From Thermodesulfovibrio sp. (GTDB lineage: Bacteria > Nitrospirota > Thermodesulfovibrionia > Thermodesulfovibrionales > Thermodesulfovibrionaceae): a stretch of DNA of 41,898 nt. A program made the translations under genes and the position numbers. The stretch lies in the NCBI GenBank assembly GCA_025060075.1, contig JANXCZ010000018.1:1-41898 (forward strand), given 5' to 3'. The notes beneath the pieces are model-generated. The model had not been told where the DNA came from, did no database searches, and worked only from the letters and a program-made list of their open reading frames with translations. This document shows positions 1 to 8,908 of this stretch, in pieces (the stretch's first letter is position 1; the number at the start of each line of letters is the position of its first letter).

Positions 1-1262
1 TAGTTGGTAGACTTGCTCAAAGTATAGATAAGGTTTTACAAACTTTTATTAATCTAAGCGATAAATCTTTTGAGTACTCACAAAGCCTCGCTCATGTTGT
101 AGATAAATGCAATAAAGTTATAGGTGAAACTAGTGAAGGAACTAAAAAACAGTCTCAACAGGCAAATCAAGTGGCTACCGCAGCAGAAGAGATGACTCAA
201 ACAATAACAGATATAGCCAACAACGCATCAAAAGCTTCAGGTGTAGCAACAGAAGCTATGGAGATAGCAAAAAGAGGACACACCATAACCCAAGAGGCAG
301 TCAAAAAGGTTAATGTTGTATACCAGACAACGAATGAGCTTGGAGGGATGATAGAAAAACTTAATAAATCTGTTTCAGAGATAGGAGAGATTGTAACTGT
401 AATTAAAGATATAGCAGATCAAACGAACTTGTTAGCATTAAATGCAGCGATAGAGGCAGCCCGAGCTGGAGAACAGGGTCGTGGATTTGCAGTTGTGGCT
501 GACGAAGTTAGGAAATTAGCGGAAAGAACAATCAAAGCAACAGAGGAGATTGCATCAAAGATTAATATAATTCAAAAAGAAACTCATGAAACTTATCAAT
601 CAATGCAGAGAGAACTAAAGGAAGTTAAAGAGGTAACAGAAGCTGTAAAGACTGTGGGAGAGGCGCTACAGGAGATTGTGTCAGCGGTTGAGAAGGTAAA
701 GGATCAGATAACACAGATTGCAGCAGCAGTTGAGGAGCAATCAGCAGCCTCTGAAGAGATAACAAGAAATATTGAGGATATTGCAAAAATATCATCTCAG
801 ATAGAAAAGTTTGCAGAAACTATAGCAAAAGACTCTTATGAAATTTTGAAAGTCTCCTCAGATCTAAGACATACAGCCTCAGCTGTGAAAACTAAGAAAA
901 CGCAACAGATGCTCTTTGATATATTTAAAAGCGATCATGATCGTTTGCTCGTAAGAGTCTATACTCATTTAAGAGGTCTTGAAAGACTTGATCCAGAACG
1001 TCTTGCAGATTATCGTTCTTGTGGGTTTGGCAAATGGTATTATAGTGAAGAAGCACAGAAATTTAGAGATTTACCAGGTTTTGCAGAGTTAGAGGATATT
1101 CATAGATCTTATCATCTCTTAAATAGAGATATAGTTATTTCTCATAACTCTGGGGATAATGAAAAGGTAAAAAGACTGCTTCAAGATGTAGAGAGATTAA
1201 AAGAAAGAATATACAGAGCTTTAGATCAAATTAAAAGTAGTTATCTTGCAAGAATCAGTTAA
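1..1262 (+). CDS. methyl-accepting chemotaxis protein, C-terminal part, with CZB domain (5' partial)
   Basis: Chemoreceptor signalling region. The reading frame is open from base 3, so the true start lies upstream of the window; the GTG at 171 is only an internal codon. Counting from that GTG, the conserved hairpin tip that contacts CheA/CheW is at about residues 75-120 ([19 protein letters not shown]). A long coiled coil surrounds it. The last ~100 residues form a chemoreceptor zinc-binding (CZB) domain: an early His (SDHDRLL), the CGFGKWYY motif and later histidines supply the usual 3His/1Cys zinc site. CZB domains are known to tune receptors to zinc or oxidants such as hypochlorite. No sensor domain or HAMP is visible here. 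The gene ends 23 bp before tRNA-Ser. Confidence 0.93.
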   Translation, partial: VGRLAQSIDKVLQTFINLSDKSFEYSQSLAHVVDKCNKVIGETSEGTKKQSQQANQVATAAEEMTQTITDIANNASKASGVATEAMEIAKRGHTITQEAVKKVNVVYQTTNELGGMIEKLNKSVSEIGEIVTVIKDIADQTNLLALNAAIEAARAGEQGRGFAVVADEVRKLAERTIKATEEIASKINIIQKETHETYQSMQRELKEVKEVTEAVKTVGEALQEIVSAVEKVKDQITQIAAAVEEQSAASEEITRNIEDIAKISSQIEKFAETIAKDSYEILKVSSDLRHTASAVKTKKTQQMLFDIFKSDHDRLLVRVYTHLRGLERLDPERLADYRSCGFGKWYYSEEAQKFRDLPGFAELEDIHRSYHLLNRDIVISHNSGDNEKVKRLLQDVERLKERIYRALDQIKSSYLARIS

Positions 1263-1285
1263 AGAATGCTATTATTAAAAAGTCT

Positions 1286-1377
1286 GGAGAGGTGGCCGAG
1301 TCTGGTCTAAGGCAGCCGCCTGCTAAGCGGTTGTGGAGCCAAAAGCTCCACCCAGGGTTCGAATCCCTGCCTCTCCG
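1286..1377 (+). tRNA. tRNA-Ser(GCT)
   Basis: Class II tRNA of 92 nt. The acceptor stem GGAGAGG (1286-1292) pairs with CCTCTCC (1370-1376), with discriminator G at 1377. The anticodon stem CCGC/GCGG encloses loop CTGCTAA, giving anticodon GCT (1322-1324). A long variable arm (TGGAGCC-AAAA-GCTCCA) is typical of tRNA-Ser. CCA is not encoded. Confidence 0.96.
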
Positions 1378-1394
1378 TATTTTTTTGAAATTTA

Positions 1395-2000
1395 ATGGAT
1401 TCTTACTCTATAATAGCTAAGTTTTCTTACCCAGGAGTCTTTGTTTTATTGATTCTTGGGGGTCTTGGTATTCCTCTTTTTCCTGAAGATCTAGTATTAA
1501 TTGCCTGCGGAGTTTTAATTTCTGTAGGAATAATAAAGCCTGTGCCAACTGTAATTGTTGCCTATACAGGACTAGTAATTTCAGACTCTATGCTTTATTG
1601 GATAGGAAGAAAATTTGGTCGAAGGGTTGTTACCAATCCAAGGTTTTTTAAAATAATTTCTCCATCAAAATTTTTGCTCCTTGAAAAGAGCTTTAAAAAA
1701 CATAGCACATTGATAATGCTTCTTGCAAGACTTCTTGTTGGCTTTCGTGCTCAAGCCTTTATACTTGCGGGAATAACAAAAGTATCGTGGATAAAATTTA
1801 TAATAATTGATTCATTGGCTTCAGCAGTAGTTTTAGCCGTAATGATGACAGCAGGTTATATGGGAGGCAAATTCTTAGAAAATGTTAAGAAAGGAATAGT
1901 TTATATGGAGTATGTAGTTGGGTTTTTAATTATTGTTGCTGTAATTTTGTTAACTATTTACTTTTCCTACAGATACTTAAAAAAAATGAGCAGTCAATAG
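1395..2000 (+). CDS. DedA family integral membrane protein
   Basis: A 201-residue inner-membrane protein of the DedA/VTT (SNARE-associated Golgi) family; members are implicated in lipid-carrier flipping and membrane homeostasis. The family's N-terminal re-entrant region is visible (GGLGIPLFPEDLVLIACGVL), followed by the GRKFGRRV segment and the conserved ARLLVGFRAQAFILAG segment, then two C-terminal hydrophobic helices and a short basic tail. Length is normal. The ATG is only 17 nt after tRNA-Ser and has no clear Shine-Dalgarno sequence, so it may be read from a tRNA-derived transcript. The substrate cannot be told from sequence. Confidence 0.88.
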   Translation: MDSYSIIAKFSYPGVFVLLILGGLGIPLFPEDLVLIACGVLISVGIIKPVPTVIVAYTGLVISDSMLYWIGRKFGRRVVTNPRFFKIISPSKFLLLEKSFKKHSTLIMLLARLLVGFRAQAFILAGITKVSWIKFIIIDSLASAVVLAVMMTAGYMGGKFLENVKKGIVYMEYVVGFLIIVAVILLTIYFSYRYLKKMSSQ

Positions 2001-2063
2001 ACAGGCTTATAATTTTCTCTTGTTTTCTGTTAAAATACAAAAAATTTTTTGAGAGGTGTCTTT

Positions 2064-2636
2064 ATGGAGCGCATTGAAATTAGATGGCATGGCAGAGGAG
2101 GCCAGGGAACAATTACTGCTGCAAAAGTATTTGCAGATGCTTGTCTTAGTGGTGGCAGATTTGTTCAAGCTTTCCCTGAGTATGGGCCAGAAAGAGCAGG
2201 AGCCCCCTTAAGAGCATATAATCGTATTAGTTCAAAAGAATTAAGAATGCATTGTCCTGTTACCCATCCTGATGTAGTAGTTGTTGTTGATCCTACTTTA
2301 ATAGAAAGTATTGATGTTACAGAAGGAGCAAAAGAAAATACTGTATTTATCATTAATTCTTCTAAAGATCCAAAAGAACTAAGAAAAAAACTTGGTTTAA
2401 AGCCTACTCAGAAGCTATACGTTGTTGATGCTACAAAGATTGCTATTGAATGTTTTGGAAGACCGATGCCTAACTCACCTATGGTTGGAGCACTCAATAA
2501 AGTAACAGGATTAGTTAGTCTTGAAATTCTTTTAGAGGATGTAAGAAAAAGTTTTGGTAAAAAGTTTTCTCAAAAAATAATTGATGGAAACCTTCTTGCA
2601 GTAAAAAGAGGCTATGAGGAGGTGAAAGAAGAATGA
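2064..2636 (+). CDS. porG: 2-oxoacid (probably pyruvate):ferredoxin oxidoreductase, gamma subunit
   Basis: Gamma subunit of the four-subunit enzyme that converts a 2-oxoacid, CoA and oxidised ferredoxin to acyl-CoA, CO2 and reduced ferredoxin. The N-terminal signature HGRGGQGTITAAKVFADAC is present, followed by the FPEYGPERAGAPLRA motif. The frame extends to a TTG at 2049, but the ATG at 2064 has GAGAGGTG just upstream (2051-2058) and gives the usual N-terminus MERIEIRWHG, so I chose it. It overlaps the delta gene by 4 bp (ATGA). Gene order is gamma-delta-alpha-beta, as in thermophilic bacterial and archaeal POR operons. Pyruvate is the likeliest substrate, but 2-ketoisovalerate or 2-oxoglutarate relatives cannot be excluded. 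Confidence 0.92.
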   Translation: MERIEIRWHGRGGQGTITAAKVFADACLSGGRFVQAFPEYGPERAGAPLRAYNRISSKELRMHCPVTHPDVVVVVDPTLIESIDVTEGAKENTVFIINSSKDPKELRKKLGLKPTQKLYVVDATKIAIECFGRPMPNSPMVGALNKVTGLVSLEILLEDVRKSFGKKFSQKIIDGNLLAVKRGYEEVKEE

Positions 2637-2923
2637 TAGGATGGAAACAAATACCACCAGGAATGGTAATTTTAGAGGCAGGAAGCGCATTGAAAATCAA
2701 AACAGGCTCCTGGAGAGCAGCCTATAAACCACGGTGGATAGAAGAAAACTGTATTCAATGTTTGCTTTGTTGGCTTTACTGTCCAGACAATGCAGTGAAG
2801 GTAGAAGATGGAAAAAGACAAGATTTTGATTACGAATACTGTAAAGGATGTGGTCTTTGTGCTTTAGAGTGTCCAGGTAAAAAAGGAAACAAAGCAATAG
2901 TAATGGAAGAGGAGGTAAGATAA
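2633..2923 (+). CDS. porD: 2-oxoacid:ferredoxin oxidoreductase, delta (2x[4Fe-4S] ferredoxin) subunit
   Basis: A 96-residue ferredoxin-like subunit that relays electrons from the TPP site in the beta subunit to external ferredoxin. Two cluster-binding motifs are seen: CIQCLLCWLYCP and CKGCGLCALECP, each CxxCxxCxxxCP. An N-terminal extension of about 40 residues precedes them, as is normal for PorD. The start overlaps the gamma stop and its stop overlaps the alpha start (2923), so the operon is translationally coupled. Confidence 0.93.
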   Translation: MIGWKQIPPGMVILEAGSALKIKTGSWRAAYKPRWIEENCIQCLLCWLYCPDNAVKVEDGKRQDFDYEYCKGCGLCALECPGKKGNKAIVMEEEVR

Positions 2924-4104
2924 TGACACAGATAGTAGCAGCTACAGGAAATGAGGCAGTAGCAAATGCACTTCGTCAGGTAGAGCCTGATGTTTGTGCA
3001 GCTTATCCAATTACTCCTCAAACAGAGTTAATGCAAAGATTTTCCTCCTTTGTATCTGATGGGAAGGTAAAGACTGAGCTTATTCTTGTAGAAAGTGAGC
3101 ACTCTGCACTAAGTGCTTGCATTGGTGCAGCAGCTGCTGGTGGAAGAGTTGCTACAGCAACTTCATCTCAAGGACTTGCATTAATGTGGGAGATGCTATA
3201 TATTGCTTCAGGGTTTAGACTTCCAATTGTTATGGCAGTTGTAAATAGAGCTCTTTCTTCACCAATAAATATTCACTGTGATCATTCTGATGCAATGGGT
3301 GCAAGAGACAGTGGTTGGATTCAACTTTGGAGTGAGAATGCTCAAGAAGCTTACGATAATACAATTCAAGCATTCAGAGTGGCAGAGCATATGGATATAA
3401 GGCTTCCTGTAATGATTTGCTATGATGGTTTTATAATTAGTCACTCTATAGAAAGAATAGAGTATCTTGATGATGATGTAGTTAAAAACTTTGTAGGAGA
3501 GTATAAGCCTTTGTATCCTCTTCTTGATGTTGATAATCCAAAAAGTTACGGACCTCTTATACTTCCAGATCTTTATATGGAAGTTCGGAGAGCTCATGCA
3601 GAAGTTTACAAAAATGTTGCCAAAGTAGTTTTAGAAGTTGCAGAAGAGTTTAAAAAGACATCTGGAAGAAGTTATGGACTGTTTGAATCTTATAGACTTG
3701 ATGATGCAGAGATAGGTATAGTTATTTTAAACTCCGCAGCTGGTACAACAAAAGATGTTATTGATGAGTATAGAGACAAAGGTGTAAAAATAGGACTTTT
3801 AAAACCGAGACTTTTCAGACCTTTTCCATATGAAGAGATAGGCAAAGCTCTCAAGCATTTGAAAGCAGTCTGTGTTTTTGACAGAGCAGATGCATTTGGA
3901 GGCTCTTTTGGGCCTCTTTATCTTGATATTGCAACAAGTTTATATCACTACAGGAAAAAACCAGTATTAATAAATAAAATATATGGTCTTGGTGGAAGAG
4001 ATTATATGCCAGAGCATGCTGAGGCTGTTATTGAAGAGCTTATCAAAATAGCTAAAACAGGTAGAGTAAGAAGTTATAAAGAATATATCGGAGTGAGGGA
4101 GTAA
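2923..4104 (+). CDS. porA: 2-oxoacid:ferredoxin oxidoreductase, alpha subunit
   Basis: A 393-residue alpha subunit of normal length. Visible features are the N-terminal TPP pyrimidine-binding domain (NEAVANALRQVEPDVCAAYP, then ITPQTELM), the VESEHSALSACIGAAAAGGR segment with the conserved Glu, and the ATSSQGLALMWEML motif. The C-terminal half contains the transketolase C-terminal-like domain (LKPRLFRPFPYEEI; AVCVFDRADAFGG). It works as a complex with the flanking gamma, delta and beta subunits in the cytoplasm. The gene starts on the last base of the delta stop codon and ends 1 nt before the beta start. Confidence 0.94.
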   Translation: MTQIVAATGNEAVANALRQVEPDVCAAYPITPQTELMQRFSSFVSDGKVKTELILVESEHSALSACIGAAAAGGRVATATSSQGLALMWEMLYIASGFRLPIVMAVVNRALSSPINIHCDHSDAMGARDSGWIQLWSENAQEAYDNTIQAFRVAEHMDIRLPVMICYDGFIISHSIERIEYLDDDVVKNFVGEYKPLYPLLDVDNPKSYGPLILPDLYMEVRRAHAEVYKNVAKVVLEVAEEFKKTSGRSYGLFESYRLDDAEIGIVILNSAAGTTKDVIDEYRDKGVKIGLLKPRLFRPFPYEEIGKALKHLKAVCVFDRADAFGGSFGPLYLDIATSLYHYRKKPVLINKIYGLGGRDYMPEHAEAVIEELIKIAKTGRVRSYKEYIGVRE

Positions 4105-4105
4105 T

Positions 4106-5077
4106 ATGGTAACACCACTTAATTTAAAAGAATTGTCAAAGAAAGAGTTAAGATTTACTGCTGGGCATAGACTTTGTGCAGGATGTGCAGCACCAACAGT
4201 CGTTAAGATGATTCTTCTTGCAGCTTGTGATTATCCTGTTGTAGTTGCCTCATCTACAGGATGTTTAGAAGTATCTTCATGTATATCAACATACACAGCA
4301 TGGAAAGTACCTTGGATTCATAGCGCTTTTGAAAATGCAGCTGCAACTTTATCTGGTGTTGAATCAATGTATAAAGCATTAAAGAAACAAGGAAAGATTG
4401 ACAAAGAGATTAAATTCATAGCTATATGTGGAGATGGTGGCACTTATGATATAGGACTTCAGAGTCTATCAGGTGCTATGGAGCGTTGGCATGACATGCT
4501 TTATGTATGTTATAACAACGAAGCATATATGAATACCGGAATTCAACGTTCTGGTGCCACACCTACTTATGCTGATACCACAACATGTCCTGCAGGCTCT
4601 GTGATTCCTGGAAAGCCTCAACCTAGAAAAGATTTAACGAAAATTATGGCAGCTCATGGGATTCCCTATGTTGCTCAAGCTGCGCCAAGCCATTGGCCAG
4701 ATTTAATGAAAAAAGTAAGAAAAGCATTAGAAATACCGGGTCCAAAATTTATGAATATCTTTACTCCCTGTAATCGCGGATGGAGAACAAGAACCGATGA
4801 CGCAATTCTTTTGAGTAGATTAGCAGTAGATACATGTTTTTGGCCTCTTTACGAAGTTGAAAAAGGAGTTGTAAGAGTAACTTACAAGCCAAAAGAGAAA
4901 AAGCCAATAGAAGAGTTTTTGAAACTTCAAGGAAGATTCAGACATCTTTTTGAGCCTGGAAGAGAACAACTTATTTCTGAACTTCAGAGAATGATTGATG
5001 AGAATTGGGAAAGATTATTAAAAGAAGAAGAGATTTTTGCATCAAAGGAAGAAGAAAAAGAAGAGGTAGTCAAGTAA
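4106..5077 (+). CDS. porB: 2-oxoacid:ferredoxin oxidoreductase, beta (TPP/4Fe-4S) subunit
   Basis: A 323-residue catalytic TPP-binding subunit. The proximal [4Fe-4S] ligands are visible as CAGCAAP near the N-terminus, a Cys in STGCLEV and a later Cys in FTPCNRGW. The TPP/Mg motif is GDGGTYDIG with the NNEAYMNTG segment about 30 residues later. The T-TT-C-PAG segment is typical of POR rather than 2-oxoglutarate enzymes, supporting pyruvate or a related oxoacid. The C-terminus is a Lys/Glu-rich tail. It is the last gene of the operon; a tRNA promoter follows within a few bases. Confidence 0.94.
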   Translation: MVTPLNLKELSKKELRFTAGHRLCAGCAAPTVVKMILLAACDYPVVVASSTGCLEVSSCISTYTAWKVPWIHSAFENAAATLSGVESMYKALKKQGKIDKEIKFIAICGDGGTYDIGLQSLSGAMERWHDMLYVCYNNEAYMNTGIQRSGATPTYADTTTCPAGSVIPGKPQPRKDLTKIMAAHGIPYVAQAAPSHWPDLMKKVRKALEIPGPKFMNIFTPCNRGWRTRTDDAILLSRLAVDTCFWPLYEVEKGVVRVTYKPKEKKPIEEFLKLQGRFRHLFEPGREQLISELQRMIDENWERLLKEEEIFASKEEEKEEVVK

Positions 5078-5080
5078 GAA

Positions 5081-5110
5081 TTGACAAAAACTCTGATTTT
5101 AAGTTAATTT
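5081..5110 (+). promoter_or_regulatory. putative promoter of the tRNA-Ile/tRNA-Ala pair
   Basis: A perfect -35 TTGACA (5081-5086) lies directly behind the porB stop codon. At 17-18 bp spacing there is a weak AT-rich -10 (TTAATT/TAATTT, 5104-5110), a few bases before tRNA-Ile at 5123. The -35 is convincing; the -10 is poor. Confidence 0.45.
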
Positions 5111-5122
5111 ATTAAAAATTAT

Positions 5123-5196
<74 letters not shown>

Positions 5197-5206
5197 TAAA
5201 AAGTGT

Positions 5207-5279
5207 GGGGGTGTAGCTCAGCTGGGAGAGCGCCTGCTTTGCACGCAGGAGGTCATGGGTTCGAATCCCTTCACCTCCA
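5207..5279 (+). tRNA. tRNA-Ala(TGC)
   Basis: Acceptor stem GGGGGTG (5207-5213) pairs with CACCTCC (5272-5278, one G-U pair), discriminator A. Anticodon stem CCTGC/GCAGG with loop TTTGCAC gives TGC. T-arm GGGTTCGAATCCC is canonical. The 217 bp that follow up to the next gene hold no feature I can name. Confidence 0.96.
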
Positions 5280-5497
5280 CTTTATTTTTTAAGGACTTAC
5301 GAATATGAGTTATTTCCAAGAAACCCCCATAGTGATAAAAATTTTATCGAGTGTTTAACTGCTTTGGTCCAAAGTGATGAAGAGTTTGTATTGTAAGTTG
5401 ACTTATTAAGATATAGGTTGTTAAAGTAAAATTTTTATTGAAATTTTTTTAATATTAATTATAAAATAATAAAAATTAAGGAAAATAAAAATTTATC

Positions 5498-6712
5498 ATG
5501 AAGAGAGTAAAAGAAAATACAAAAGTGGATGTTATATTAAAATTTCGCTGGAAATCGTCAATTGGAGAACATGAAGAAGTTCATTTCTGCTCAATTAACA
5601 TTTGGAGAGATTTTGATCTTTTTCATGAAAAAATTCAGAAGATAATCTGGGGAAAAAAACCGGGAGATATTGATAAAGTAAGTTTTAAAGCTGGAGAATT
5701 ATTTAGTTACTCTGAAGATAATATTTTAGAGATTAGTAAATCACAGTTTTCACCTCCAACAACTATAAGAAATTCTATAGAACCCCGTTTAGGCAGATTT
5801 TACCCACTTGGTTTTTTCACCGGTCTAAAAGGTGTATTTCCACAGAATTTTAAACCCACAAGAATCATTTATTTTAGTGATAAAACTCTTAAAATTGATA
5901 CAAATATTCCTATTTCAAAATATGACATTGAAATTGAAAGTTTTATCCTTGATGTTAGGGAAAAATTAACTGAAGTTGGTGGTGAGTGTCGAGACTGGTG
6001 TGCAATTGCGTTAGAGAATGGTCCAGGAATGCAAGTAAGATATAATGGAATTGAGACAGATTTTGAGCTTAACAATCCATTGGCTTTCAGCAGAGCTGAT
6101 GAAAGTGATGATACTCTCTTTTACAGTGAACCAAGAATAACTACTCATATTGACTCAAAATGTCATGAAAATCTCGTCAACCTCTACGAGAATCTCTTGC
6201 CAAATGAAGGGAAAATACTTGATTTAATGAGTAGTTATCAATCTCATATTCCTAAAGGGAAAAATCTCAGAATCATCGGTTTAGGACTAAATGAAGAAGA
6301 GATGAAAAAAAACGAACTTCTTGATGATTTTATAATCCATGATATAAATAAGAGTCCTGAGATTCCCTTCTACAATGAGGAGTTTGATGCAGTCGTATGT
6401 GACCTCTCAATTGAGTATGTAATAAAACCAATTGAGCTACTTAAAGAAGTTAGAAGAATTCTTAAAAAGGGTGGTATTTTAGCTATTAGTTTTTCAAATA
6501 GATATTTTCCTCAAAAGGTAATTAGACTCTGGATAGATTTACATGAATTTGAAAGAATGGGATATGTTTTAGAGCTGTTACTAAGAATCGGTGGATTTAC
6601 TAATTATAAAACCTTCTCATTTAGAGGTTTTAGACGTCCATTTGATGATAAATACTTTGGTTACACATTTCTTTCAGATCCTCTTTATGTGGTATATGCC
6701 CAAAAGATTTAG
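5498..6712 (+). CDS. FKBP/SlyD-like domain fused to class I methyltransferase-like domain
   Basis: A 404-residue two-part protein. The N-terminal ~185 residues resemble an FKBP/SlyD-like segment seen fused to methyltransferases in some proteobacteria, including the GRFYPLGFFTGLKGVF signature (residues 99-114) and the ENGPGMQVRYNG stretch. The C-terminal half has a Rossmann methyltransferase layout: strand 1 LDLMSSYQSH (241-250), acidic strand 2 (IIHDINKSP), strand 4 (FDAVVCDLSIEYV) and the post-strand motif RILKKGGILAISFSN. The usual glycine-rich SAM motif I (GxGxG) is absent and reads LDLMSS, so SAM binding is uncertain. The ATG has a weak AAGGA 16 nt upstream. The name rests on recalled family resemblance; the true substrate is unknown. 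Confidence 0.6.
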   Translation: MKRVKENTKVDVILKFRWKSSIGEHEEVHFCSINIWRDFDLFHEKIQKIIWGKKPGDIDKVSFKAGELFSYSEDNILEISKSQFSPPTTIRNSIEPRLGRFYPLGFFTGLKGVFPQNFKPTRIIYFSDKTLKIDTNIPISKYDIEIESFILDVREKLTEVGGECRDWCAIALENGPGMQVRYNGIETDFELNNPLAFSRADESDDTLFYSEPRITTHIDSKCHENLVNLYENLLPNEGKILDLMSSYQSHIPKGKNLRIIGLGLNEEEMKKNELLDDFIIHDINKSPEIPFYNEEFDAVVCDLSIEYVIKPIELLKEVRRILKKGGILAISFSNRYFPQKVIRLWIDLHEFERMGYVLELLLRIGGFTNYKTFSFRGFRRPFDDKYFGYTFLSDPLYVVYAQKI

Positions 6713-6859
6713 CAGAAGATTGTAATCAACAGTGCATCAGAGCCGTATTTAAACCTCTTGATTATTTTCAATTTTTAGTAAATACTTCATTTTAGTATAT
6801 GAGAAGTTTTAAATATCAATGTTTATTTAGAAGCTTTAATATAAAATAAATTAATAATC

Positions 6860-7642
6860 ATGATTCGTAGATTAAATTCTATTCAGGAAAAAAACTTTGA
6901 AAGACATGCAGCAATCTGGTTAGAAAGAAGATTCTCATGCAATGATATAGAAAGAGAGACGGTTAGATTAGTCATCGAAACCTTTTATAAAAAAATAAAT
7001 ACACCTTTGCCTAATATAGTTTTTCTTGAAAGCCCCTTTGGCTGGAACTGGGAAAAAGACTCAGAAGGATATCTTACAGTTTTCGTTGACTCCCTAATAT
7101 TTGATAAAAGTTTATGGAAAAATTTTTGGGAAGAATTAGTATTTAGGTTAGATAGAAAATTGTCAGAGAATTTAGAAGAAAAGATTAAACTTAGCCTATT
7201 AAAAGATTTAAATGAAAAATTAATGATAGATTTTTGGCTAATAATAATTAAAAAAATATCACTAAAGTTTTCATGGGCACTTATAGACACTTTACTTCGA
7301 AAACAGATAGGAGAAAAAAGTTTATATTCAAAAATAAGACAAAAGATAATCTCAAAAGGGCTTGGTTTTTATTTAATAGATTCCTTAAAAATGCGAGTAA
7401 AAGAACTTTTTGAAGAGTCTTTATTAAACTTTTATTGGATTGCATTTTATGAGTTTTCAGAAAAATATCTTGAATGTAAATACGATAAAGAAGACTCTAT
7501 TTTACTAAATATATTTTCTGAAATTGCTTATCACTGTTTTTTATGTTGGCCATTTAAAAATATATGTGTGGTTTCTAATTGGCCTATTAAAATCAGCTAT
7601 GTTGACCAAAAAATTATTTTTAAAGATGGCTATTTTTTATAG
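6860..7642 (+). CDS. DUF6745-like protein of unknown function
   Basis: A 260-residue protein of unknown function. The N-terminal segment (VIETFYKKINTPLPNIVFLESP) and the C-terminal pattern CFLCWPFKNICVVSNWP followed by a short DGYF end resemble DUF6745 proteins, in which a WPF...CVVS.RP motif precedes the end. The middle is unusually rich in Lys, Leu and Phe and predicted mostly helical. No catalytic motif, signal peptide or membrane helix is evident. It lies between the methyltransferase-like gene and the radical SAM gene with no Shine-Dalgarno sequence I can see. The DUF assignment comes from memory of the pattern and is moderate at best. Confidence 0.5.
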   Translation: MIRRLNSIQEKNFERHAAIWLERRFSCNDIERETVRLVIETFYKKINTPLPNIVFLESPFGWNWEKDSEGYLTVFVDSLIFDKSLWKNFWEELVFRLDRKLSENLEEKIKLSLLKDLNEKLMIDFWLIIIKKISLKFSWALIDTLLRKQIGEKSLYSKIRQKIISKGLGFYLIDSLKMRVKELFEESLLNFYWIAFYEFSEKYLECKYDKEDSILLNIFSEIAYHCFLCWPFKNICVVSNWPIKISYVDQKIIFKDGYFL

Positions 7643-7662
7643 TTTCCCTTTACAATTAATTT

Positions 7663-8880
7663 ATGAGCTGGATAGTAAAGAAAGAAGAGAATATTTGTCA
7701 GAGATGTTTTTGGTGTGAAAATCTAATTAACTGTCCAATTAATTTTGCTGAAAGTGAATGTTTTGGTTGCGGAGCTTGTGTTTTAGCTTGTCCTTATGAG
7801 GCAAGAAAAATAGTTGAAGTTAAAAGGGAAAAAAAGATTGAAATTACAGTAGATGGAGAAAAATTTGAGGTTTTTGAAAAAATTACAGTCAGAAAAGCTT
7901 TAGAAACCTTAGGATATAAGTTTAGAAAAATTCCAAATGGAATATCTATTCCTTGTGAAGTAGGAGGTTGTGGCTGTTGTGGTGTAGAAATAAATGGACA
8001 AATTAGACCGAGTTGTGTAACTCCAATTAAAGCCGGAATGAAAATTAAAACTGAACCAATAGAAGATTTTATACCAAGAAGACTTGTAGGTGGTTTTATG
8101 CCTCATCCAGTCGGAGGTGTAGGTACTCCATGGTATTTGAAAGGAGAAGGATATATTGAGGTGGCTTTATTTACGGCTGGATGTAATTTTAGATGTCCTC
8201 AATGTCAAAATTGGACAACTACGTATCGTAGTAGAGAAGATATAGAACACAAAGTCTTAACTCCAAAAGAGGCTGCAGAAAGAATAACGCAGATAAGAAG
8301 GAAATATAAGGTAGACAGAATGGCAATTTCAGGAGGGGAGTGCACTTTAAACAGAAGATGGTTAATTGAATATCTAAGGGAACTTAAAAGATTAAATCCA
8401 GACAGAGAAGCAAGGTTACATGTAGACACTAATGGCTCTTTACTAACAGAAGACTATATTGATGAGCTGATCGATGCCGGAATGACTGATATTGGAATAG
8501 ATCTGAAAAGTTTAAAAACCGAAACTTTTATGATAATTACAGGATTGCAAGACAGAAAGTTAGCGGAAATTTATAAGGAAACTGCTTGGCATGCAGTAAA
8601 ATATATAGTTGACAAATATAGAGATAGAGTTTTTGTAGGAATAGGTATACCCTATAACAGAAAACTAATCTATGCAGAAGAGATAGAAATGATGGGTAAA
8701 GAGATTTACAAAATTGCTCCTGAAATACAAGTTTGTGTTTTAGACTATCGCCCAGAATTTAGAAGAAGAGATATTCCTTATCCAGAATATTGGGAAATGA
8801 AGGAAATTTATAGAATCTTAAAAAACGTTGGTTTAAAAATCGTTATTTGTCAGACTAGATATGGCTATATAGGTCCATAA
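7663..8880 (+). CDS. radical SAM protein with N-terminal ferredoxin and 2Fe-2S-like regions
   Basis: A 405-residue predicted redox enzyme with three Fe-S regions. Residues 12-43 hold eight cysteines (12, 15, 18, 24 and 33, 36, 39, 43), the second set being CxxCxxCxxxCP of a [4Fe-4S] ferredoxin. Residues 55-125 look like a 2Fe-2S ferredoxin-type domain (ITVDGEKFEVFEKITVRKAL, then C98-x4-C103-x2-C106 and C118). The radical SAM core follows with CNFRCPQCQNW (C174, C178, C181) and later ISGGECTL and HVDTNGSLL. The core is most like the pyruvate-formate-lyase-activating / AmmeMemoRadiSam branch. The substrate is unknown. The start is 20 bp after the previous gene, and two PAC2 genes follow. Confidence 0.85.
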   Translation: MSWIVKKEENICQRCFWCENLINCPINFAESECFGCGACVLACPYEARKIVEVKREKKIEITVDGEKFEVFEKITVRKALETLGYKFRKIPNGISIPCEVGGCGCCGVEINGQIRPSCVTPIKAGMKIKTEPIEDFIPRRLVGGFMPHPVGGVGTPWYLKGEGYIEVALFTAGCNFRCPQCQNWTTTYRSREDIEHKVLTPKEAAERITQIRRKYKVDRMAISGGECTLNRRWLIEYLRELKRLNPDREARLHVDTNGSLLTEDYIDELIDAGMTDIGIDLKSLKTETFMIITGLQDRKLAEIYKETAWHAVKYIVDKYRDRVFVGIGIPYNRKLIYAEEIEMMGKEIYKIAPEIQVCVLDYRPEFRRRDIPYPEYWEMKEIYRILKNVGLKIVICQTRYGYIGP

Positions 8881-8908
8881 CTTTGCAGTTTATATTAGAA
8901 TATAATAA

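Noticed and set aside
3259-3597. A 112-codon minus-strand frame inside porA
   Set aside because: Low-complexity translation with no known motifs, fully inside a well-supported gene on the other strand.
8901-8906. TATAAT as promoter of the first PAC2 gene
   Set aside because: It ends only 2 nt before the ATG, which would place the transcription start inside the gene; the gene is probably read from further upstream.
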